A stretch of DNA of 64,000 bases from NCBI GenBank assembly GCA_964019135.1, contig OZ025260.1, positions 22,004,254 through 22,068,253 on the forward strand, given 5' to 3'. Of this stretch, positions 1 through 10,800 are shown piece by piece. Position 1 is the stretch's first letter. Each line of letters opens with the position of its first letter. A model generated the notes under the pieces. That model was given only the letters and a program-made list of their open reading frames with translations, was not told the origin of the DNA and searched no databases. The stretch is from Arenicola marina. Taxonomy: Eukaryota; Annelida; Polychaeta; Arenicolidae. A program made the translations under genes and the position numbers.

Positions 1-1950
1 GACACCGAATGAAGATATGCAGGTCGAATCGCACTAACATTGTGATATTTTTTGGCTGAAAGCTAGACGGCTACAGTATCCACGACGGATTTGTGGTGCA
101 TTCTAAAGTAAAGTTGACCTGTGGTTGAAGCTGAAAACATGGATGAGCATCCCTCGTGACATTATATAATTTCACAAAATGTCAAAATTGGGGACCTTTC
201 TCTTAATGCGTTTCCAACACTATTATATATTGTTTATATTTATTTGGCCTTTCCCCGGCTTTTCAATTATTTCAATTTCTATACAAAACCTGCTCAAAAG
301 CAGCACGTGACTTGCAAAGTCCGTTTGAGGTTCAAGTCGATGTCTCTCTGACCTACTCTGCGGGATGAGTGAGGTATCCCAGTGCGTGTTTCACGGGAGG
401 AAGTCGTTTGTGGGGATGTCGGTTGTCTCGCCTGTCGTGTCGCGAGACACGAGATCAGGCCGTTTCTCCAAATTCGCCCCAAGAAGTACAAGTAAATTTA
501 AGCCCCCGTCCGCTTACCACCCGCTATCTACGGTGGCAGGAACGCTGCCCAAACAAGTCATTTGGCGTTTAGTTTCGAACCGCTTTTATGGGAAACTAAA
601 AGTCACCCCTTCACCTTCACTTACGTCGGCGAAAAAGTCACTATAGCCACCATTTACATTTAAACGAGTATTTTTAAGCTCCGCACCCTCTTAGCTTCTT
701 TTCTGTGTCCAATGGGGGAGAATGGGGGGGAACCCCGATGGGTAGGCAATCGACAGAAAGGAGCTTCGCACCGTTTTTCCACTGCCCATGATACTCAGCC
801 CAGCAGTCTATGAGTCGCGGCCTGTTGCGAGAGAGAGGAGTAGGGGAGGGGGGGGGGGGGGCGAGAGGGGGTCAGACTAGGGGAAAGGGAGACCTGCTGT
901 GATTTACGCCCGCCTAAAGCACGTGGCTATTCTGAGTGCTTTAAGAGGCGGCCGTATTGACAGAAAGCACTCCGGGGGTGGCTGCTTACGCTGCCTAACG
1001 CAGTGCCACCGAAAATGGCCTGAAGAGCCAGCTCCCTCGCAGCAAATTGTCCCAGTCCCCTGATTGGCCAGCGCGGGAGACGAGCCTTGCCCTCGGCGCT
1101 TAACCTCCCCCCCGCGTGGCGGAAGTGGGCTGTCCGTGGCCGGAGTTTTTAGTGCTTTAAAATAGCGTGGCGTGGATGAAACAGTGCCAGGTTCCAGAAA
1201 GCACCGCGGAATCCCGAAGACCATTTGTCTCTCTAATTGCCGGACGCCGTGTTGTTGGGGAGTCACTTGAGAGCGGCGAGCGAGGGACCAAAGAGAGGGA
1301 CACAGAGAGAGGGGGCGATAATGTGGGCTACTAAAGGTGCCGGGCGTTGGATGGGGTTTTGCTATAAGGACCTGTGAGTAAATGAAAGCTCGGAAATCAC
1401 GTGTTCACGTACTGTGGCGGGGATAAAAGAAGCGGCCTATGCGTCCATAATGCCCGTTCCAGGAAATGGTGGATGCTAACCTCCAGGATAAGACACACGT
1501 TCAACTGCCAACGTTATATGAACGTGACGCAATTTTGTTCTCCCTTATATCTCTGTCCATACCCTCCCAGAATCTTTCCCCCCCCCCCACCCCCACCCCG
1601 CCCTCGCCATATCTCTATCTATTTCCATACATATACGTGTAAGTTATGTAACATGTTAATCAGTTAGATGTGTTTCCGCTCATCCCTACCATCTGTCTTT
1701 CGCTAGGCTATGGCCAAATATTTCTCTGCTTGCCTCACTCTCGAACGTCTCTACCACTTTGCATTCTACTTGTTATTATGTTATCTCCGTTCAATTATCT
1801 CTCGCTCGCCTGCTATCCTCGTTCTCGTTTCGCTTCCCTCTTGCTTCCATTAGCGGCCGTGACGGTTTATCATCAGATAATTCAGATGTAATCGTTGCCA
1901 GTGCACCATAATACGAGACTTAAACATCAGCGCTACAAGGGTAACAACCC
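1..1950. other. intergenic, no gene recognised
   Basis: I see no supportable exon or RNA gene here. The stretch contains a G-run near 847-861, a C-run near 1578-1605 and a GC-rich patch at about 900-1270 whose open frames on the minus strand match no family I know. Frames at 365-650 are short, overlap each other in different frames and lack splice or codon support. Confidence 0.5.
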
Positions 1951-2224
1951 TAAGTTCACGTGCACCTGTTTGCGGCATCGGCTTCGAGCATAAGTTAATT
2001 TCCGCCGACCTTGATATATCATGCTCGGGTCCATAGACGAACATCGATCCATGTTTCAGGGCCTCCGGGATCTGTCGTCTGGATCTATAAGTTCACGTGC
2101 ACCTGTTTTTGGCATCGGTTTCGAGCAAAAGTTAATATCCGCCGACCTTGATATGTCATACACAGGTCCATAGACGCACATCGATCCATGTTTCAGGAGT
2201 TCCGGGATCTGTCGTCTGGATCTG
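1951..2224. repeat. two-copy direct tandem duplication, 137-bp period
   Basis: The block starting TAAGTTCACGTGCACCTGTT at 1951 recurs at 2088. The two copies agree over nearly their whole length with scattered substitutions, and both end in the same motif around ATCTGTCGTCTGGATCT. The copies are diverged, so the duplication is not very recent. Confidence 0.85.
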
Positions 2225-2689
2225 CTTGCCCCGTGATCCTGAAGCAATCACGCCAGGATAGCTCTATGTAAACACCCGTGACATGCACTCCCCGTCTGAC
2301 GTGATTCCTGTGCCGCCATAATTAACCCACCAATCCACTTGACATTTTTGTGGTCAATTTTACCTGGCGCTGAACTCATCTATATCCAGCGACCGAACCA
2401 AGGTTGGATGCAGGTGTTATGGGAAGTTCAACAACCTTCAACCATGGAGCGCCTGCCATTGTGTGGATTAGGAACATGTTCCGTGAGGGTTACGGCAACG
2501 TAAAAACAGATTCAAATCCATGTTTAGTCTGAATGTGCGTATGCCCCGACCTACCCGGTGCCAGTTCCGGTGTAAACTGAAACGAGCCCTCCCCCCCGTC
2601 ATGCCCAATCCTTACAGGAATTGTGCCGCACTATAACTCTTCGGAATGGTGCTGCTAACTTTCTTAAATCATTTTATCTTCATATTATT
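2225..2689. other. intergenic, nothing recognised
   Basis: Unique-looking sequence between the duplication and the 23-bp array. No open frame, tRNA-like box or splice pair stands out. Confidence 0.4.
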
Positions 2690-4190
2690 AACATAGCAGT
2701 ACTAGCATTTTTAACATAGCGGTACTACCATATTAAAAATGGCGGTAAACCATCTTTAGCATAGCAGTAGTACCATCTTTAACACAGCAATACTAGCATC
2801 CTTACCATAGCGGTACTAGCATATTTAGCATAGCGGTACTACCATCTTTAACATAGCGGTCCTAGCATCTTTAACATAGCGGTCCTAGCATCTTTAACAT
2901 AGTGGTACTACCATCTTTAACATAGCGGTACTACCGTCTTTAACATGGCGGTACTACCATCTTTAACATAGCGGTCCTAGCATCTTTAACATAGCGGTAC
3001 TACCGTCTTCAACATAGCCTTACTACCATCTTTAACATAGCGGTACTACCATCTTTAATATAGCGGTACTACCATCTTTAACATAGCGGTACTACCATCT
3101 TTAACATAGCGGTCCTAGCATCTCTAACATAGCGGTCCTAGCATCTTTAACATATAGCGGTACTACCATCTTTAACATAGCGGTACTACCATCTTTAACA
3201 TAGCGGTAGTACCATCTTTAACATAGCGGTACTACCATCTTTAACATAGCCTTACTACCATCTTTAACATAACGGTCCTAGCATCTTTAACATAGCGGTC
3301 CTAGCATCTTTAACATATAGCGGTACTACCATCTTTAACATAGCGGTACTACCATCTTTAACATATAGCGGTACTACCATCTTTAACATAGCGGTACTAC
3401 CATCTTTAACATAGCGGTCCTAGCATCTTTAACATATAGCGGTACTACCATCTTTAACATAGCGGTACTACCATCTTTAACATAGCGGTACTACCATCTT
3501 TAACATAGCGGTACTACCATCTTTAACATAGCCTTACTACCATCTTTAACATAACGGTCCTAGCATCTTTAACATAGCGGTCCTAGCATCTTTAACATAG
3601 CGGTACTACCATCTTTAACATAGCGGTACTACCATCTTTAACATAGCGTTATTACCATCTTTAACATAGCGGTACTACCATCTTTAACATAGCGGTACTA
3701 CCATCTTTAACATAGCGGTCCTAGCATCTTTAACATAACGGTCCTAGCATCTTTAACATATAGCGGTACTACCATCTTTAACATAGCGGTACTACCATCT
3801 TTAACATAGCGGTAGTACCATCTTTAACATAGCGGTACTACCATCTTTAACATAGCCTTACTACCATCTTTAACATAACGGTCCTAGCATCTTTAACATA
3901 GCGGTCCTAGCATCTTTAACATATAGCGGTACTACCATCTTTAGCATAGCGGTACTACCATCTTTAACATAGCGGTACTACCATCTTTAACATAGTGGTA
4001 CTACCATCTATAACATAGCGGTACTGCCGTCTTTAACATAGCGCTACTACCGTCTTTAACATAGCGGTACTACCATCTTTAACATATAGCGGTACTACTA
4101 TCTTTAACATAGCGGTACTACCATCTTTAATATAGCGGTACTACCATCTTTAACATAGCGGTACTACCATCTTTAATATAGCGGTACTGT
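2690..4190. repeat. minisatellite, 23-bp unit, about 65 copies
   Basis: Direct repeats of a 23-bp unit with core ATAGCGGTACTACC followed by ATCTTTAAC. Variants recur in the same order several times: GGTCCTAGC units, CATATAGCGG units with a 2-bp insertion, and GCCTTACTACC units. Runs around 3240-3330, 3520-3600 and 3845-3930 share one variant order, so the array has a higher-order structure. The edge copies (near 2690-2800 and after 4000) are the most diverged, as expected for arrays that homogenise from the middle. Confidence 0.95.
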
Positions 4191-6970
4191 CAATATTTAC
4201 CGCAATAGAATTACTCTAGGTATACCGTGACGGTCTGACTATCCTACTGGCAAAGAGGTACTTATTTGTCGCCGTAATAATACAACTGCTTTGCAGCAAG
4301 AGCCGTATTATTTTCCTTCTGCAACGATTATACTGTTGTTTCCACAACTACAACTACAACCTTTACTTTATGAATCTTACGCATGTGCAGTTTTCGTCCT
4401 TTAGCTTCGTTTTCTGTTTGGTTTCCAATGTTCTACCTCATAAAATGGCGGCTATATTTGTCTGTTAGACGATTTCTATAAGACTCGCAGTGGTACAAAA
4501 TCGACCACTATAGCACGTCTTGCACGATGTAATTGGTCCATTAATCCGCATGCCACTACGCATTTGTCAAAAGAGTTAGACGATGGCTGTTGTTTAGTTC
4601 TTATTTTGATTACTAGTCGATTACTAGGGTCGCCGGGTAGTAAGGAACTAAATTGAGAATAATTCATCCGCACCGATACACACCGCTGATGTCACAGCGA
4701 CTACGGGTCCATCAGCACCGGCCGAACGGCGTTGGAGTGTCAGGAATGCCATTAAAACGTGTCACCGAACCGTCAATGGACTCCGCGACTCCGTGTCCAA
4801 ACAAATACCCAACCGCCTCGCCCGACAAGGGTGATAGGGGCGCTGTACCAATCCCGGGTGCATGACACCACGCAAAGCATCTGGCCATGGGGCGATGACC
4901 CGATGACCAAACCTTCCACTCGTCCGATACGGCCAATCATCGACCCATGACGTCATCATCCAAGGCAGAGAGCATCTTTTGCAATTGCTTGACTCCCGCA
5001 CCGCATTAAGAGGTTCAACGTCTGGATTATAGGAATGGTGACTCAACCGGCTTCTTTCAACCACGTGGTTGTGTCATGTAAGTTGGGGAGATAAGTGGAC
5101 GGAAGCTCAGTCGTAAAGTTCGCTATTTTCGATCCGACGCCAATGCACTCGTCAACCTGTTTAATTGAATTGTTCTCTGATTGCTATGTACCATCAGGGA
5201 AAGTGTTGTAACCTAAATAGTGTTTATCTGTACAATTATTGAATCGAGAAGTCACGAATGAATATCATCTGAGTTTAGAGGGCTTGTTTTATGGTTGGGG
5301 TGGGGGTGGGGGGCCGGGGCGGAATAGGGGGGGGGGAGCGGAGATGGAGTCAGGCTCCGTACTTTCAGTCATGTAATGTGCCTCCACCACATAAAGTAGT
5401 ATAAAGCGTATATACCATATATACAGTATAGTTGATCATTCCATTTCTGTTATATTGCTGAAATATGCCATGTAGACAGGCCATAACTCAATGAAATAAT
5501 AACATTTTAATACCCCTCCCCCCCACCTCCCTCACCCTCCACCCACACTCACGTCTACCATCCTCAACCTCCCGAGAAAGGGGGGGCGGGGTTATAGAGG
5601 GAGAGAGAAAGTGAGAGATCGCACGAGAGATGCAGCAGAGAGAGACCGAGAGAGGTAGAGACAGCGACTGCAAGAGATAAACGGAGAGAGAGAGACGGAC
5701 AGATAGGCAGACAGGAAGAGGAAGATGGAAGGGAAGGGACCAACATTTGACGTCGGTGGCTTCTCCTTGTATATAGTTCTAGCTTCTGGCATAGGACTGC
5801 GCCCCGTGTTATGTTATACTAGAATCACTTATATTACTATAAGTACTTATAAACAATGAAAGATTACTTATATTACCATATATTACTACCGCTGGGTGGT
5901 AGTTGCAATTTGCCTCGCTTTAAAACATGGCATAGCTGTTAGTACTCACTTCCTCCACGTTTTATATCTTTCCCTGTCATAATCTATCTGCCTTCTCTCG
6001 CATAGTTTTCCAATAATCGTAGCCAGCTATTATGGTAAATAAAAAGAGGATCACTTCAAGCATCTGGCATACATTGGGCACAGCGCTTACCCCCGAGGTT
6101 TGACTTCTGGAGCAGCGCTATTGCAACGTTATGTGGATAAAGGTGCATTTCTCTCGTTTATTGATAAACCGGCAGGGCTTGGCGGCCATGGAGATGTACT
6201 CATCAAAACACTTTATTATCGCCTGTTTGTATCCGTAACTTACATGAGTGTGGCTTCTTCGATATTGTATTGCTATCAGTTCATCATGTGTCAGCCCCTA
6301 TGCCGTGTGTTCAACCACCTGTTGCGATGTGGATGTTGATGTACCCACGTTGGTGTCGCTACCGCCTACCTGGGGTATCCTGTTGGCACCTTCAGTCTTA
6401 CTCATATTTCCCCTCATGCTATAAAGCGATAGACAGTCGATATCGTACCATACGGCGTAATAAAAAAATCGTTGTTGTTGACTTTCTTGACGATAAAGTC
6501 CTGCATAGTGTCGAGTAGACGAATTGCTTTGAGCAACAATTAAATGCTTATAAATTGACTATATTTGATAAAGGCAATTTAAACTAGATCTACGATATAC
6601 AAAACGATGCATAGGCTTACCATATGTTTAATGCGCTATGACTTTGACACCAAACTATGCTAGCTTACACTATACTTTACCTTCACCAACCTACTTGGCA
6701 ATTCGGGCAAAATGATACGTCCGCAGTTATCGTTGCATAAGACGCAGGTGTGCACTTGACTTAGTCAGACACCTTTATACATTGGTGTCTTCATAGCATA
6801 TTCCCAAATCCAGTTTTCTAAAGCGAGATGAAATGTTCTCATATAATTCCTGGCGTAGATGACAAAATGGCAAGACATAGAGCGGCAATGCGACCAGTTA
6901 TCCACCGGGCACTCAATTCCGGAAGCCACGATAGTTTAACACTAGGACGACCCACAAATAGTGTAGTCCC
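4191..6970. other. intergenic, no gene recognised
   Basis: Holds G-rich patches at 5297-5340, an imperfect GAGA-rich purine stretch at about 5598-5735, and AT-rich unique sequence. A plus-strand frame of about 60 codons at 4655-4830 reads plausibly, but it has no start codon and ends at a stop, with an apparent continuation in another frame. I do not call it. I saw no convincing poly(A) signal for the minus-strand receptor gene within a few hundred bases of its stop. Confidence 0.4.
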
Positions 6971-7223
6971 TTAGTTGTATATTCAGGACGCTTTAACCAC
7001 TTTTGGTCATGTCGCGTCAATTGGAGAAGGAATGGAGAGTGGAGCCATGTCCCCGGGGGTAACCCCCTACTCTTTGCGAAGAAAGACGTGGTATCTTTAT
7101 CCTGCGGCCACACATGCATGACCACAGCGGGGCTCGAACCACCGACCCACGTGCCGTCATGCTCTCATGTAGCCAGAACGTTCAATGCGCGCGCCCTAAC
7201 CAACTAAGCAATCGGGGCGGCCC
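6971..7223 (-). mobile_element. tRNA-derived SINE, family 1, antisense copy
   Basis: On the minus strand this begins with a tRNA-like head: an A-box-like GCTTAGTTGGTTAGG segment and a B box GGTTCGAGCCC. The body shared with two other copies in this window follows (GATAAAGAT, TCTTTCTTCGCAAAGAG, GGGGTTACCCCC), and the copy ends in AAAGTGGTTAAAGCGTCCTGAA. Pol III internal promoter boxes plus a common body and tail define a SINE. It sits about 190 bp beyond the stop codon of the receptor gene and in the same orientation, so it may lie in that gene's 3' UTR. Confidence 0.85.
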
Positions 7224-7414
7224 ATCGTCACTTTAGAACAGAACATGGATGACTCACCGGAAGTAACATTGCAATCACAGTAATGAATAAGTTATAACTC
7301 GAGCGATAGACGACAATAATCATCGTGATGTAACGGCGAAGAAATGTCATTAACCAATGAAATACGCCACCAGCGAGGACGAGGCTACATGATGACGTCA
7401 TAACCCCTGACCCA

Positions 7415-7861
7415 CTACCGGGTGTACGCGATCCAGTAGATGACGTTGAGGACGATGAAGGACAGCGGGAAGAGTATCCGCGACACCCTGTCAATCATGC
7501 TGACACTGTTGACGCTGGACGTCGGGTGGTGCCGGTGCTTCTGCATCAACTTCCGGTAGCTGGCGCTCCCTTGCAGGCACCGAAAGAACTTGACGAAGCA
7601 GCTGGTGTCGTGGGGCAAAGTCACCCTCTCCTCCTCGCCCTCCTTCTCCCGCCGTTTGCCGTTTTTGAGCTTGATGATGGGGCTGCTACCCCCGCCGCGG
7701 CCGGGGGTCGGCCTAGGGAGGTACGCCGGAAGTGCAGTCTGCGTCATGAGACGGGTGGTCACACAGGCTGTCGTGCAGGTGTTGGCCATCTGGCGGGGGC
7801 CGTAGTCGGTGTTGTAGCCGTAGTTGATGTGTTTATTGCTTGGGTCGTAATAGCCCCACTC
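7415..7861 (-). CDS. receptor coding exon 8: cytoplasmic loop, TM4, stop
   Basis: The acceptor tttctgcag keeps phase 0 from exon 7. The first residues are [21 protein letters not shown] Gly/Pro/Lys-rich loop follows, then the pre-TM4 helix ([10 protein letters not shown]) and TM4 [18 protein letters not shown], ending TR and TAG at 7415-7417. The terminal pattern (DxxSRxxFPxxFxxxNxxYW) is the standard C-terminus of anionic-type Cys-loop subunits. Confidence 0.95.
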   Translation of the reverse strand, partial: EWGYYDPSNKHINYGYNTDYGPRQMANTCTTACVTTRLMTQTALPAYLPRPTPGRGGGSSPIIKLKNGKRREKEGEEERVTLPHDTSCFVKFFRCLQGSASYRKLMQKHRHHPTSSVNSVSMIDRVSRILFPLSFIVLNVIYWIAYTR

Positions 7862-10800
7862 CTGCAGAAATGGTGGTTAGGTAGTGTTATAGCGTGTTTT
7901 TGTGGGAATGCATTCATGTTGACACCCAAGTCTTATTATCTCAAATCTTGTTATCGAAATATATCAATATATAAATATTCAATAAACGATATATTTATAC
8001 AATGACGTTTCACGGATAATGACACGGTTTATGATCCCTCTTAATGTCGGCCGTATGTGTTTTTCACGAAGATATATTTAACTTCAAATCTTGGGAGGAG
8101 ATGCTTCTCACTTTTGCATAAAGTTATGGAACGTTGAAGTGCAAAATCAGATTAATGTGAGGATACCACCATTTAACAGGTGCATGACATCACACACGGG
8201 ACATGGGCGATAATATGAGCTTCATACATTATTACCTCCTCTATATCTTCGTCCTCATACTCGTCGCTGTCGCCCATTTCAGAGTCCGTGTCGTGCACGA
8301 TCTCACCGCTCCCTATTTTAGTGAAGTAGTGGACTCCGGCGTACTCCAAGAGCGAGGCTATGACGTAACCAAAGCAGACGATGACGAACCAATCGAGAGC
8401 CGTGGCGTAGGACACCTTCGGCAGGTCACTACGCGTGTCCATGGTGATGGTTGTCAAGGTGAGCACTGTTGTGATCCCTGCAGACATAGTAAGTTATCGC
8501 ATCATATACGCTATTGCGACATATGTAAAAATCTTACATAGTAGTAAGGAAGATATGATAAATATAAGGACATCCTTCATTGTGCGTATTCCACAAGACT
8601 AGAACATCTTGCGCATGCCCTATTGACATCGAAACACATGTATCGTATATAAACAAGTAAGGTGCGCAAACCACCAAGGGCAGTATAGCAATAAAAGAAG
8701 GGAAAAGTGAATCTCGGTCACCAGAAATCTGTTAAGATAAGATAAATTTATAGATTCAGACTTGTGCGTTGTATGAAGCGGGTTCTCTGGTTCTACGTGT
8801 CAGGAGACATACTCAGATATATTTGTACAGTTAATTCTAGCAAATACACAAAAGCAGATAATGACATGGCATGAATGACCTCGGCATGAAAGACATGTTC
8901 GATTAGCTTAAATTTTACGGTGAATCTTACATAAATGGTTCTATACATTGTGTAAGTATATGCACCTAGGAGCGTGTCAACTACGTCTGTGGATCTATAT
9001 ACCTAACGTGAACCTGTCCGCGGTGGCCTCCCTGTTGATCCAGAAGGAGACCCAGGACAGGATGACCAGTAGGGTACACGGGACGTAGACCTGGATCAGG
9101 AAGTATCCCATGTGACGCCGCAGCCGGAAGATCACCTTCAGCGCCGAAAACTCGCCACCTTCAACATTAGTTCAATTAATTAGTAATAAACTAAAATCCG
9201 AACTGTTTAATTGACCATTTAAGCATTTAATTTTTTTTAGAATCTTTCATATGAAAATGTTATAATGGTCATAGTTTGCGGAAATAACGGTGCGGAAATG
9301 TGCTATTGAGCTCAAAAAGAAAAGGAGACGGAACATAAATAAACTTCCTTCGTAGATTAAGATAAATATACTTTCCAGGCAACATGGTACATAATCATTT
9401 TTCGATATTAAGTATATACGTTCACTGTATTGCTTAACTACAGAGCCGCTGCCGTTAGCGGGTATGCATTTTGTAATATATCGTAAATGGGTTCTGATTT
9501 AATTGCGACAATCTTGCTTTGAAAGCCATTGGCCTGCTGGGTCGACACCACGTGTTACACGTTGGGCGGCGCTTAGTCGGTCTCCTTCCATATATAACGC
9601 AGGCAATCTTCAGATTACGTCAGTCGTATCCCTACTACAGTATTGATAACTGGCGTATTATTCACGAATTGATGACGCATGTATTTCATCACATGTTGCT
9701 GACACGTGATATCCAAGAACTAAAGACCCGCTTAACAAAGATTGTTGTCGCTAGCTGGCTGCTCTTGAAGCCTCCAACATACGCACCTCCCCATTGTGTA
9801 GCTACATGGAATCATTTAAACTGGACGGATGACAACTATTGTCTTCCTAAATCTCTTTCGGTTCTTGGTGATGTAGTCCCCTGTTAGATTCATGACGTAC
9901 CTCCCCTGTTTTTGACGGTGAGGTTCCATGCCGGGTGGCCTACCATGTCAAACTGAGACAACCTGAGATCCTTGGAGGTCTCGATGGAGCTGTCGGGACC
10001 CGCCTTCCACACGTAGATGACGTCATCAGTCGTGTAGGCGTCTGGTGGGAGAAACAGGTAATAAGGGAGTGACTGTTTTCGTCGAAAAGCCTCAGGGTTT
10101 TATTCCGCGGCCACATCTTGAGTGTGGGTTACCATCACATGTATCTGGGTGGAATATACATGTGTATCAAATGCATGCTGCATGGCATTATTTTCTGTCT
10201 GCTAAAAGTACACAATGGTGTTGTCAGAAGTTTCAGACAACCAAAATAAGATTCTGCCTGGCCTTGATAACATTAACATCAGTTTTACCACGTAATGCTG
10301 AATTTCCTACGTTGGCATAGAGAGTGATTGCGCGCTTGCCTAACTGTACTTGCATGATGTTATACATTGATTTTAGAGGAAGATTTGTCTAGCACGTGAT
10401 TTGGTTCACGACATATGGGCTGAGATATCTTAGCATCGTCCGGACCCGTGAATTGTGCATAGAAGTAGATATGCAGCTTGCGGAGAGCGTTCTGTGTTAT
10501 GATAATAATATAAATATCACTCATATAATTAATAACAAGATACGGTGCTTGATGAGTGCTACCTGTAGAATTAACAAGAAAAAAAAACTTGCTGAGTACA
10601 TAGTCCACTTACAGCTGCCGAACTGTAAGGGACAGGTTTGTTCGTCGACTGGGAAATACTGCAAGTACATAGGACAGTTTGCTTTGATGGTCAGCCTGCA
10701 AGCACAGGACAACACACAATATACCACATTCATTTGATCCGGCTAGCTGTGGTTCACCCGTCCTCACCACCCGGCCTCACCCCCCCCCCCCACCCCGGCC

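Noticed and set aside
4655..4830. Plus-strand frame reading RRWSVRNAIKTCHRTV and following residues
   Set aside because: Protein-like in places but without start codon, splice sites or family match, and it ends at a stop with an apparent shift to another frame.
9014..9158. Alternative donor gttcac for receptor exon 6
   Set aside because: It would leave two bases over and break the frame into TM2. Donor gtatat at 9002 restores the expected [10 protein letters not shown] reading.
9519..9887. 122-codon plus-strand frame
   Set aside because: Lies in an intron of the receptor gene on the opposite strand and resembles no family.
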